A DNA stretch of 64,000 nt from Epiperipatus broadwayi (taxonomy: Eukaryota; Onychophora; Udeonychophora; Euonychophora; Peripatidae). How positions within the stretch are numbered: position 1 is the first letter of the stretch; each line of letters opens with the position of its first letter. The notes below the pieces were generated by a model, which saw nothing but the letters and a program-made list of their open reading frames with translations, did not search any database and had not been told where the DNA came from. This document shows positions 33,606 to 44,195 of the stretch, piece by piece. Both the position numbers and the translations under genes were made by a program. The stretch spans positions 5,041,094 to 5,105,093 of the forward strand of contig JAQFVV010012476.1 in the NCBI GenBank assembly GCA_028023455.1, in the 5' to 3' direction.

Positions 33606-35505
33606 TAATAATCACTTTTCTTAAGAGGGGAATGAAATACTGCATCTAGCATTTACATTACAAAATTGCTTTAAAACACAGCATGGAGGCCCTGCTCTAA
33701 AGTCAAATTTAATATCTTCTATTTTTACAATTCCTCAATGTATCAATAAAAGGCTAAAGGTATTAAAACTCACTTTGCAGGATAGTACAAGTCCTTATTT
33801 TATCAATAACTATGATCCAACATTAGATTCAGAGAATTGAGAAAAGTTTTTTTCTTTGCTGGATAGCTTTATTACAGCAATATTATTTTTAAATCTTTTT
33901 TTTGGGAGGAGGGGATAATGCATATGTTGGTATAAATAGTAAACTTTGATCAAAAGTTGTTACAAATAACAGTATTGGTACCACAAAGTCAAATGGTCTG
34001 CTCTTATTAAATCTTTTGGGAACACATGTATTGATTATCATGAACATTTTAAGTAAAAAAATACTTTAAACAAATAGGGATTCATCCATACTCAAAATAA
34101 TGGCATTTAATAGATTACATTGTAGCTGGGGGAACTGGGTATTGTTGGACAGATTATATATAAAAGGTCCAAAATTAAAATGATAAATGCATTAAAATAT
34201 GAATCTTATTCCAATCATATTTAAAAGAAAATTGATATTTGTTCTTTAGAAGAATATTCTATATGTACTTTCAGCATTGAACATTAAAATTACTAATTTG
34301 GATCTTCAGAACTGTTGGGTTACTGAAGCATGGAATTCTCTTCAAGTGTGTTATGAATATAAATAAATGTATTTTTAGGTTCCCTGCACAGAAGAATCAG
34401 GATTGGTTTTCTGTCAAGGATCATATTATTAATGATGTAATGAAAAGAAGCTTCTGGCATGGTCTGCTTCCCAAAATGAAAAATTAAATTAATTTCATAA
34501 TAAATATAAAAGACCCAAAAGCAGAACATCAATTACTGACAAGAAAGCTTAAAAATGATTGCTGGATTAAAACTGCAAAGAAAATATAGACATTTGCTGA
34601 CCCAAGTCATTCTAAATCCTTTTTTTATGCACTGAATACAACATATGGACCTGAGAAATGATATAGTCCTATTATATCCAAAAATGGCATTCTTGTATAG
34701 GTGGAAAGACTACTTTGACCATTTTTTGAATATTGATAACTTTTAATGATATATTCATTTCAACTCATTTCAGTTTGGGCATAAATATCCACTTTAATGA
34801 CATTAAACCTGCTCTTTGTAATCTTAAAAATGAAATATCTGGAGATTTTAAAATAAGGTGGTAACATGCTAGCTTTAGAAATATTGAAAAATTTTTTTCA
34901 AAGTATGTGGATCCAGCAAATTGTGCCATCTCACCTCAAGAATGCTTCTATTGTTCTAATTTTTAAAAAATAAAGAGAACAAATAAGGTTTCAGTAATTA
35001 TCATTGAATATCATTATTACCCACTACAAAAAATGTACTTTAAATGATTTTATTGAATGGGTTATTTCCAGTCATAGATGAATGATTAATAGAGACTTAA
35101 GTTGATTTTAGGGATAGATATGGATTTTGTTGTCAGGAAAATGCAAAAAAAAAATGTTGGAAACAAAGAAGTGATTTATGAATTGCTTTTATTGATTTGG
35201 TTAAAGCATTTGATTCAGTTAATTGAACAGGTTATGGCATTGTTTAAATTAATGAGTTGTATAATTATGGACTGAGAAGGAGTGTTATTACCACAAGTGA
35301 AAAGTCTGAGACATTTGAAATGAAAACTTGTGCTAAAGAAGGATGAGTATTTGTTTGAATATTATTTTCAATTTTTATAACAGTGATATTTGGAATTGTT
35401 TGTAGGTAACCTAATCAAACATGGATCAAAATACTGGATGGGTTTGATGGTGTCATTAAATGTGAAAACTATAACTTCTTCAAGACTTAATATACATTGT
35501 GCTGA

Positions 35506-35625
35506 TGAGTGTGGTATTTTTTTCCATATGTCAAAGCATCGGCCAGGAAGCGAACCTGGGACAACTGCTTTTAAGGCAGCGATGCTGACCATTCAGCCAC
35601 CAACGCTTGACGAGCATGCTATTTT
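35506..35625 (-). mobile_element. SINE family L inserted in the LINE reverse transcriptase
   Basis: On the minus strand: CAAGCGTTGGTGGCTGAATGG (box A region, in two overlapping parts), CTGCCTTAAAAGCAG, GGTTCGCTTCC (box B), GATGCTTTGACATATGG and an A-run. The flanks GAGTGTGGTATTTTT (35506-35520) and GAGCATGCTATTTTT (35611-35625) match at 12 of 15 positions, a decayed target duplication. It splits the region where the LINE's motif C would be, so the LINE was already in place when it inserted. Confidence 0.75.
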
Positions 35626-36111
35626 TGCTAATCCAAAGTCAATTTATGGAATCGACTTAATGTTTTGAATGTGCCATATAGAGTTTGGTTTATTAATTAA
35701 TATTTTTAAAAAAAAAAACTCAAAAGTTATTTATCAGCCATTGACCAAAAAAATCCTCAGAAACTTTTAGGTTGGATGGTTATCAACTTGAGAATATTGA
35801 TGAATTTAAATTCCTTGATACTTTTATAAATAGAAAGGTGGATATAGATGTTGAGATAAAACACAAGTATTTTATCATGGGGATATAACTACTGCAATTA
35901 AGGTAGCTCTATATAAAACTGTTACTTTATCTCATTTATTACAAGGGTATTGGAAAAGTTTCATTTAAGGATGCTTCATAGAATTTTAAACAATGTAACA
36001 TCATCATCAAATTAATCAATATGTTTATCAAGTTGCTGATTGTGATAATATAGGATACACTCTTGTAAAGTCACATCTTCATTTAGATTACACATGTAAA
36101 ATGAATAAACA

Positions 36112-36645
36112 ACAGGAACTAAACTTTCCATACTGTAGCTCCACTCAGTGCAAGCCAGAGTAATCAATGAATGCAAAAAGGTTTATGCATAAAATTCATA
36201 TCTACTGCCTACTCATCCAATATTCCCAGACTAGTTTCTAGCTTGTGGCTTTCATCAGTGAGGAGTCTGGATCTGGGAGCACTGCACCTAGATCTTTAGG
36301 ACCTAATGCAATCCTCCAGCAGCCACCCTTTACCTTATTATCTAACTATAAATCTTTGAGTGGAAAATTAAAACATAATAATGTTTTCAATTTAAGCTCA
36401 TGAGCCTGTATAATTGTGCAGATCTAAACTTAGTTCAGCATCCATACTTTTTGGGGTATTTGGGTTTTTTTATTGGATGTGTATGCACTAAATATGGATT
36501 CTATGCACAAACCTTCTTCCATCCATTTATTACTCTGGCTTGCACTAGTGGTGCTACTGTATGGAGACTTTAGCCTCTATGTAAACAGCTTGTGTACGCA
36601 GAAAAAATGGTGATCATGTGATGTTTAGTGGTTTTAAATGAATAA
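36112..36645. repeat. H1 hammerhead repeats, fold-back, inserted in the LINE
   Basis: Left unit 36112-36470 in minus orientation: CATACTGTAGCTCCACTCAGTG, ribozyme, AGCACTGCACCTAGATC, TTTCAATTTAAGCTCATGAG. Right unit 36471-36645 in plus orientation: TATTGGATGTGTATGCACTA, CAAACCTTCTTCCATCC, GTGGTGCTACTGTATGGAGA, ATGGTGATCATGTGATG. The right unit lacks the ribozyme core. LINE sequence resumes after about 36650. Confidence 0.65.
36211..36275 (-). ncRNA. Type I hammerhead ribozyme candidate, core intact
   Basis: Minus strand: ATCCA-GAC-TCCTCA, CTGATGA (36252-36258), helix II (A)AGC, loop CACAA, GCT(A), GAAAC (36234-36238), TAGTC (36228-36232), TGGGAA-TAT-TGGAT. Helix II has three pairs with an A-A mismatch next to the core. 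Inner helix I has one C-A mismatch; outer ATCCA/TGGAT is complete. All strictly conserved core bases and the GTC triplet are present. Helix III is the ACTAGT palindrome, so pairing between two units would be needed. Confidence 0.6.
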
Positions 36646-36761
36646 ATGTGCAAGACATCTTAAAAGGGTGTTTATGATCCATGTTGAATATCGTATTCAT
36701 GGGAGAGATAGATTCTGCCTATGCTATAAGGATTATGTTGAAAAACAGTCTAAAGAAGGTC

Positions 36762-37161
36762 AATATTGATTATTTTCATTGAAAAGATGTGGAAGAAACT
36801 AGAATACATTGAAAAGCTACAATTAGACATAATGTTGAAGTATTTCAGAAAGAAAAGTTTTTTTTTCCTGAAGAAGTTAAAAGACAAAATTTCAAAATAT
36901 TAAATAGATAAAAAAATGAATCTGCATGTTGTATGTGTGAATATATTTGTGGTCACAGATTAATATTGATTATTTTCATTGAAAAGATGTGGAAGAAACT
37001 AGAATACATTGAAAAGCTACAATTAGACATAATGTTGAAGTATTTCAGAAAGAAAAGTTTTTTTTTCCTGAAGAAGTTAAAAGACAAAATTTCAAAATAT
37101 TAAATAGATAAAAAAATGAATCTGCATGTTGTATGTGTGAATATATTTGTGGTCACAGATT
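36762..37161 (+). repeat. Identical 200 bp tandem duplication
   Basis: Positions 36762-36961 recur exactly at 36962-37161. I found no mismatch between the copies. The unit begins AATATTGATTATTTTCATTG and ends near GGTCACAGATT, inside the 3' end of the LINE remnant. The identity contrasts with the decayed host sequence, so the event is recent or an assembly error. Confidence 0.9.
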
Positions 37162-37329
37162 AATTTGTGTAATCACCTCAAACTCATTTCTAAAGCAGTT
37201 TATTTTTTTACTGGAGCTAAAATGACAGTATTCATTTATAAGTGTCTTCTATATATGGTTGCATCTGAGTATTTTCAACTCAATTCCATTTTGTTACAAA
37301 TTCATGATTATCCATCTGATCTCACAAGT

Positions 37330-37870
37330 TGATGATGGGTGACAATGTGGATGAACTGCCTGTAGTTCATTTTTACTCACTGCTTCCTTGTATTTTTCCA
37401 ATATTATCAATCCCATCCATTCCATAATGTTATTTATCTGTGACAGTTGTGGTCAACCACTTTCTCTTGATCTATTCCCTATTCCAAATAAGATATCCTT
37501 TTTAGAAGGATTGATCAGTCTTGCTATATATCCAAAACATTGTATTTTTTCACCATTCTATCATTTAACAGCAGTTGTTTTTCTGCAGCTATTTTTTCCA
37601 AAACACATTTATTAATTTTCTTAGTTTCCAAGATATGACAAGCATCCTTTTATAACACTTCCATTTCATACTATCAGGTTTTGTCCTTTCTGCTTCTTTA
37701 ATGTCCTTGCATCACATCCATATACTGTAATTGACCATATCAAAGCTTTCAACAATGTACACTTTGACCACATGCTTATGTCTCTGTTTTTTATATAAAC
37801 ATTAATCTTGCAAATACTTTTGTTGTCAATAGCAATTATGCATTGGTACCAATCCAATCAGTTACCTATA
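37330..37870 (-). pseudogene. LINE RT C-terminal fragment
   Basis: Minus-strand frames include KCTLLKALIWSITVYGCDA followed by RTLKKQK (the L..LYG.E.W.L pattern), DSMKWKCYKRMLVISWK (the E.W.RR.L.ISW pattern), and GNRSRESG with NIMEWMGLIILEKYKEAV. These are the hallmarks of the region after the polymerase in LINEs. Frames shift several times. It lies directly beside the plus-strand LINE but in opposite orientation, so it is a separate insertion. Confidence 0.6.
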
Positions 37871-39179
37871 TTCAATTTTCTTTGTTTTTTCTAAAACACT
37901 GCTTTGACATTATGAAGAAATACTGAGACAACTCACCCATTATTTTCCATTTTTTCAAAACCAAAGAAGAAATTGAAAAGCCAAATAATACTAAAAGTTT
38001 GCAAACAAAAAGAGCTGTCAATGAAAGGAAATAAGAGATTTTTAGATCCCACTTTGACAATATGGTCAATTCTAAATTTTCAAAATTTTTTTCTGATTTC
38101 TCATAACTGTAATACTACCTAATATCGACTTACAAAATTAATTGATGTAATTATTTATCGAGCAGACATTCAGTTTGCAATTATAAAGAGAAAGGTTTTA
38201 ATCTTGCCACAGAGTCTTTAAATGTTCATAATAGCAAACAATGTAGGTTTTTTTTACTATAGGGGAAACCTTCAAACCTTGATACAAGATGGGGACTTTA
38301 TAAAAGTAAGATGCCTGTTCTTATCTTTATAAAGTCTCTATTTTGCATTGAGATTTGGGAGTTCTCTTTATAGTCACAAAACTATTCTGTTTAGCTATTA
38401 TAAATATTTAAAGCCTCTGTGGAAATGGTTAAAGCTTTTCTCTTTATAAAATTAATTTATGTATAATTTCAGACATTTTTTAATATTTGTAATTGAAGAT
38501 TTGTTTTAAAATTTTTATACTCATTTGTCTTTATAATTCTTAAATTTCTTCTTTCCTATTTGCTTTTTAAAAAGTAGAAATAGGAAGGGGAGGATGGGGG
38601 AAATACAGTGAATTGTGGAAGTATTGATGACTTTGATGAAAACAATAACTGTCAACTCCATCAATACAAAGTATAAATCAAACCAACAATCCAAATACTC
38701 ATAAACTGGCTGCTTGACCAAAAGAGAAAAGCTTAAAAAATGATACTTTTTCCTGATTGGTTTAGATTTTCACTGCCCACCTGAGAGTTTTTTCCTTTTT
38801 GATTTGACAAAAATCCAAAAGTAAAAAACATCCATGCTTTCATTTTGAACTGAGTAATTTATTGGCAGCATGCATGAACAATGCAAAATTACTCTAAACT
38901 CCCCATCACCTTTCTTTTCTGCATCATAGATGACCCATGGTCTCCTAGTCTAGTGTCTCTAATTATTTTTCAAATAAAATAATTTCAAAGTTTATTTTTA
39001 AATTAATTTCTAACAAGTTAAAGAAAAAAAAATATTGTAATGCATTGTGAGGAAAAGTTTCATTTTTATTTTTTAATTTTCAGATGTATTTTATTTAAGT
39101 CTTTGTGAATCTAGATTTTAGGTTTGTAAAGAATATTAAATCTTAAATTTATTGATTAATTATCCCAGAATTATTTAGT
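37871..39179. other. No recognised content
   Basis: AT-rich DNA. At 38255-38345 there is a loose inverted pair (GGGACTTTATAAAAGTAAGATGCC region versus TATCTTTATAAAGTCTC). No gene seen. Confidence 0.35.
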
Positions 39180-39440
39180 AATGTAGATGTGGTGTTTTAA
39201 AGAAACAAAGAAAAAATACAATAAAATAACAGAATAGATTGGTACCTTGGGCATTTAGCTCTGTATCCCATTCTGATTTATTCTGCAACCCAAACATGCA
39301 AATTCTAAAACTTGTTTTAGCTGATCTCCATCTATTTTCTATTTTTATCTCTACCATTCCTCCACTCAATTGCCTTACCCTTGTTTTGCTTGCATTTAGC
39401 TTTAATCCATTCTGTGTTCTCTCTAAAACATATATAAGAG
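39180..39440 (-). pseudogene. Possible LINE fragment
   Basis: Minus-strand reading gives RTQNGLKLNASKTRVRQLSG then GGMVEIKIENRWR. The GLKLN..KT.V block is common just after motif C in LINE reverse transcriptases. The rest of the frame is not recognisable. Confidence 0.45.
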
Positions 39441-39534
39441 GAATGAGATCAGAAATTCTGTTCAGTGGTTACTACATTTATTAACCTTTATATACATCTA
39501 GGGCACCTCATATGAATGGTTGTTTTGCATGGTC

Positions 39535-39835
39535 ATTTTGTGCCTATTTTATCACAATATCCTGAAACATGTGACCAAAGACAAGTAAAAAAAAAGATAC
39601 CCAAGATGCACATTTCATGCCCAACCAGCAGACATCAATTGACCCAGATCACAATCTCTTACACATAACTTCATTTGTTCAGTATATATATATATATATA
39701 TATAGCAAATTACTATACTTTAATTGACAATGTTCAAATTTTTTGCACTCACAACTTTTACACCAACTACTTTATAGAAATATATTAATAATCTTTACTA
39801 ATCATTCATTAAACTAAAGATTATCTCTAACCCAA
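39535..39835 (+). repeat. Family-A repeat, nearly full unit
   Basis: Contains ACATGTGACCAAAGACAAGT, CCAAGATGCACATTTCATGC, TGACCCAGATCACAATCTC, an AT tract, ATAGCAAATTACTATAC, CACAACTTTTACACCAACTA and TTCATTAAACTAAAGATTATC. The order equals that of the units at 49.7-50.4 kb; the GTAGTGTAATTTTCACTACACC start is missing. Confidence 0.65.
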
Positions 39836-41089
39836 ATATACTCATTAATTTTTACTTAATTAATAATATGCAAGGTCTTATAGAGGTTTTAACACTTGAT
39901 TTTGTTACCCACATTGACAGTTTTGATAACTTTCACTACACCATTGTCATCCTACAATTTCAGTTACTCTTTGATCATGTGGTTCATTTTCATGTTTTGG
40001 GAGGAATAAAAATTAATCAAAAATTGATAAAACTGCAATTATATAATAATGTTAGTAATTCCCTAAATATTTACAAATCCATTTATATTTTATGTTTTCA
40101 AAGTTAATCTTCCCAATTAATTAAATCAATAACAATAATAATAAAAACAAAAATCACTCATAAATTTATACTTTCAAAAACCGAATTTTTTTTTTTTTTT
40201 TGGAATTGAATTTACATTTATATAATTACTTTTCAATAATTATTTACCTATTACTATACCTTTTTTTAATTATGCTTATTCCTTAAGTACATATTCGAAA
40301 TCTTGTAAATAATCTATAACTATATCATACTCTTTTGTGTCACCTTTTGGTATTCCAGTATTTATTTTATTTTATTTTTAAAATTTCTTATACTTGGCCT
40401 ACTTTAGTTACCATCGTAAAAGTAAATTGAATTATACAAATTTATTTTTGTTTATTAAAAAAACAAATATAAACATTAAAGTTTATATAACTGATTTCTT
40501 TTTTCTGTTATTATTGTTATTGATTTAATTAATTGGAAACTCATCTTATGTAAACATAAATAATAAATACAAATAAATTTGTAAATGTTTTGGGAATTAT
40601 TAATATTATTTTTATAATTATGATTTTATGCACTTTTGAATAATTTATATATTCATACGTATTTCTAGAAATAATTCTTTAAAATGGCCAAAGGAAATAG
40701 TCAAACTTGGATGGCCGTCTGCAATGTTGTATACATCGATGTAGAAAAAAATAGCACTATAATAATAAATTTTGTAAATAATGTCGGTAAGTGAAATATA
40801 CTTTATACATAAAAAACAAATGCTAAGTGGTGCCTTATATATATATATATTAAAAATAAATTGTAATTATGTTAATTTCAAATAATAACAAATCCCTTAA
40901 TTTTTTATCTTACACACCATATGATAAAACACATATTAAGATTAAGTAATTAATACTTATTAGACGATAGTGTATTTAAATCTCCATCTCAAGAATGGTT
41001 TTTAATTTTTGGTTCTGTCAGTGAGGCTTATAATTTAAACCTGGAAGTAAGGCAAATTATGTATCTAGCAATCATTTTATTATTCAGAC
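39836..41089. other. No recognised content
   Basis: Very AT-rich DNA. No domain or repeat family seen. Confidence 0.4.
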
Positions 41090-41205
41090 TAAAACCCTGA
41101 AAAACCAGAAACTGGTCTGGGAATAGGATTAATGTGCACTACCATCTGATAATCAATAATTATTTGATTTCACTATAGATGGCACTAGTATGGAGAGCTG
41201 CTCTT
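41090..41205 (+). repeat. H1/H2-like ribozyme repeat scrap
   Basis: ACCAGAAACTGGTCTGGGAATAG keeps the helix II end, GAAAC, GTC and the start of helix I 3' strand. The CTGATGA core is lost. Ends with GATGGCACTAGTATGGAGAG. Confidence 0.45.
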
Positions 41206-41724
41206 ATTTTTTTACTTCTGAATAATAATATTTAAAAAATTATAATTGTTAATGGTTCTGGAGCTAATTAATTGTTTTGACTCAATGGAATTATCGCAGT
41301 TTAACCTTTTTTTGTCCAGAAAATTAGCCTAATACATACAAAACATAAAATAACAAAATTTAATTATTTTCTGAAGTGAATTGTAGATTACTAAATTTAT
41401 AATCCATGTTAAAATATACACCCAATCATAAAAGTCAAAACATTTTAAATAAAAAATTAAATGGTTATTTTGGGGGTTGGTCATGTGATGGTCACGCACT
41501 GGAATTGAGAGGTGTAATTTTGATTCAGAGCCTTTTGCTTTCAAGCCCATCAATCGATCATTGTGTTAAGCTGCATGGAGCAACATATTCAATGTGCTAT
41601 ACACCAAATTGCTTTTGGAGACTTTCAGGTTCATTTACAAATAAGATTTGGCAAATGCCCTTTCTATGGATGTGCGTGTGTGTGTGTGTGTGTAATAAGT
41701 AGTAGTGAGCTTTAACATCAGACT

Positions 41725-41842
41725 TAAAACCTAATGAAGTGATAGAGTGTTGGAATCTGGAGGAAGATTGATTCCAATTATGGCCCTCCTGACATTCACC
41801 AAACTTCTTAGGAACTCTCATGCAATAAAACCATTATTTAAA
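41725..41842 (+). repeat. SINE-G copy
   Basis: GAAGTGATAGAGTGTTGGAATCTGG, GATTGATTCCAATTATGGCC, AAACTTCTTAGGAACTCTCATGCAATAAAACC (read in pieces) fit SINE-G from box A region to tail. A (GT)n tract of about 8 units lies just upstream at 41675-41692. Confidence 0.55.
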
Positions 41843-42029
41843 AAAGTTTTAAATAAAATCCAAACAGCTAATGAAGCATTAACTACTGTTGAGAAGCTGT
41901 CACAAGTCTTTTAGCAGTGGGTACATTGAAGAAGCAGTAGAAATGTACTGCCATTTGTATGTATCCCCAATGTAAATCTCCCATGGTATAAAAAAATGAG
42001 ATAATGAGAGAAGATGGTCTTTTTTCATA

Positions 42030-42335
42030 GAAATTATCACATGGTCACCATTTCTTATGCTTGCTTATAACTGTTGTTAAAACAGGCAAAACTCACTATA
42101 TGTATTGCCACACACAGCAAGCTAGGATAATCAATGGATGCCAGAAGGCTTGTGCATAAAATTCTGATCCAGTACCTACTCATCACTGATGAAGGCCACA
42201 AGCCAGAAACTAGTCTGGGAATATTGGATGAGTAGGCACTAGATGGGGATTTTATGTACAAGCCTTCTGGCATCCATTGATTACTCTAGCTTGCTGTGTG
42301 TGGCAATACGTATAGTGAGTTTTGCCTGTTTTAAT
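42030..42335. repeat. H1 hammerhead fold-back with one ribozyme at the apex
   Basis: Arms 42078-42180 and 42233-42335 are inverse (GGCAAAACTCACTATA, TGTATTGCCACACACAGCAA, ATCAATGGATGCCAGAAGGC). Between them, plus strand, lies CTGATGA (42186-42192), AGGC, CACAA, GCCA, GAAAC, TAGTC, TGGGAATATTGGATGAG. The 5' strand of helix I is missing because the left arm ends right at the core with CTACTCATCA; those bases can instead pair with GATGAGTAG at 42227-42235. Thus the whole 300 bp could fold as one hairpin with the core at its tip. Confidence 0.7.
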
Positions 42336-42784
42336 CATAAAAATTATGTTATGCCATGGCCAGAAGGCATTTTAATTACCTTTTGCAGCAATAGCATAAG
42401 CTGTAATATTGAAGTATTAAAGTATATGTGTGTGTGCTTCCATAAATAACAAATAATTCAGATTATACGTAGCTGAACTGGAAGTAATGGAAGTTTCTGA
42501 TGACTTATATATGTAAATTCTTCAAAAAATAAATGATAGTAGTGATATCATCTAACATTTTTAGCATTTATTCTTATATATGCTTGGTTTATCTATGTAA
42601 TTTTAAATTATTGAGTGAATTTGATCCATTGATTGTACATATTTATAGAATAAATGATAGGAATCACCATTTATATATTCAGAGAATCAATGCAGAGCTT
42701 TAGTTTAAACAACCTCTAAATATGTCTTTTGAAAAATTTATTTACATATATAGCTCATCCAAAACTTCAGTTTCTATTAAGTTA

Positions 42785-42898
42785 TATATATATATAAAAA
42801 AAAAAAAAAAAAAATTTTAAAATAAAAAATAAATAAAATATTTTAACAAAAAGATTTTTTTTTTAAAAAAAAAAAAAAAAAAAAAACCCCCTCTTGGG

Positions 42899-42950
<52 letters not shown>

Positions 42951-42970
42951 TATTTCCTTTGTTAGTTTGT

Positions 42971-43050
<80 letters not shown>
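42785..43050. repeat. Low-complexity tract: A-run, T-run and (AT)n
   Basis: A-rich tract, then a run of about 22 A, ACCCCCTCTTGGGGT, then about 45 T, then (AT)n of about 36 units (42977-43047). The A-run and T-run with CCCCC/GGGG between them form an inverted repeat. Such sequence is prone to polymerase and assembly errors. Confidence 0.8.
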
Positions 43051-43054
43051 GGAT

Positions 43055-43215
43055 TTGAACTCAGACTTCCAAGTTCCCTTCAGTCATTCTCTCTATTCTA
43101 TATAACCAATAAACATGACCACATTCATGAAAAAAATATAAATGATCTCTAATATACATATTTCATGCTGAACCAGTGATCATTAGTTGATGACCTCCCA
43201 CACATATATAATAAG
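43055..43215 (+). repeat. Family-A repeat fragment
   Basis: ACATGACCACATTCATG, AAATGATCTCTAATATACATA, TTTCATGCTGAACCAGTGATC, TGATGACCTCCCACACATA. Core of family A only. Confidence 0.5.
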
Positions 43216-43604
43216 TGCTTGGTTTATATTAAGATAGCAAATCTTCAAACATTAATGGCCAGGCTTCAATCTTCTCCACTCTCCAACTTTTCAGCCATCC
43301 ATATCAACCCTGACAATATTTTGAATCAATAACTCTTGTCCTAACCATATGCAAAGGTATTAATTTTATAGTCATGAATTAATTTTAAATGAATACTAAT
43401 ATAGATACAAAAAGTCACCATCAGTAGTTCAGTTTCAAATCAAACCATTTTTGAATTCCTACCTTTTAACCCACAAAAGCAGTACTGTAGGTGTACTGTA
43501 TCCAATATTTTGAACTTAATCTTAATATAGTACTATGCTGCACTCATAATTTTTCCAAAAGGTTTTCTAGAATTTTTACTGATAATGTGGCACAGGGAAA
43601 AATA

Positions 43605-43745
43605 ATTCATATGATTTTATGCAATGAGTGGTACAATCTGGAATTCACAATCTATGGATCAAACCCAGTTTTGCTACTTCTGATGCTGGAACTTCTTAGA
43701 AACTTTTACCTTATATGACCATTTGATTACTTACTTATTTCACTG
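43605..43745 (+). repeat. SINE-G copy left of the AAT tract
   Basis: GAGTGGTACAATCTGGAATTC, ATCTATGGATCAAACCCAG, CTTCTGATGCTGGAACTTC and GACCATTTGATTACTTACTT fit SINE-G. Confidence 0.55.
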
Positions 43746-43780
43746 GAAGCACTGTTGTTAGGTTGAGATTGATATTCTTA

Positions 43781-44071
<291 letters not shown>

Positions 44072-44084
44072 CAACAGCAACAAC

Positions 44085-44195
44085 AACTTGGAAGTTCACA
44101 TAGAATGTAAGCACAGAAGTGACTGGGTTAAGCTATAATCTACGGAGCTCAAACTATAGACTCTTTTGATGTATCACTATACCAAATCATGCAGA
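44085..44195 (-). repeat. SINE-G copy right of the AAT tract
   Basis: Minus strand: CTGCATGATTTGGTATAGTG (box A region), TTTGAGCTCCGTAGATTATAG, CCCAGTCACTTCTGTGC. Clear SINE-G left half. Confidence 0.6.

Larger units (their letters stand above)
33660..36960 (+). pseudogene. APE-type LINE, traceable from endonuclease to C-terminus, nested and dead
   Basis: Broken plus-strand frames follow the order of an APE-type non-LTR retrotransposon ORF2. Endonuclease: KVLKLTLQDSTSPYFINNY, DPTLDSEN (33755-33840), then SNGLLLLNLLGTHV (34000 region). Linker: FADPSHSKSFFYALNTTYGP (34590-34650), then IISKNGILV. Reverse transcriptase: CFIDLVKAFDSVN (35186-35220, motif A with the catalytic D), then CADE at about 35500, a decayed form of the F/YADD motif C, interrupted by a SINE, then LDGYQLENIDEFKFLDTFI (35778-35840). 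C-terminus: VEYRIHGRDRFCLCYKDYVEK after 36680. A ribozyme repeat (36112-36645) separates the last two parts. Stops and frameshifts throughout. Confidence 0.75.
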
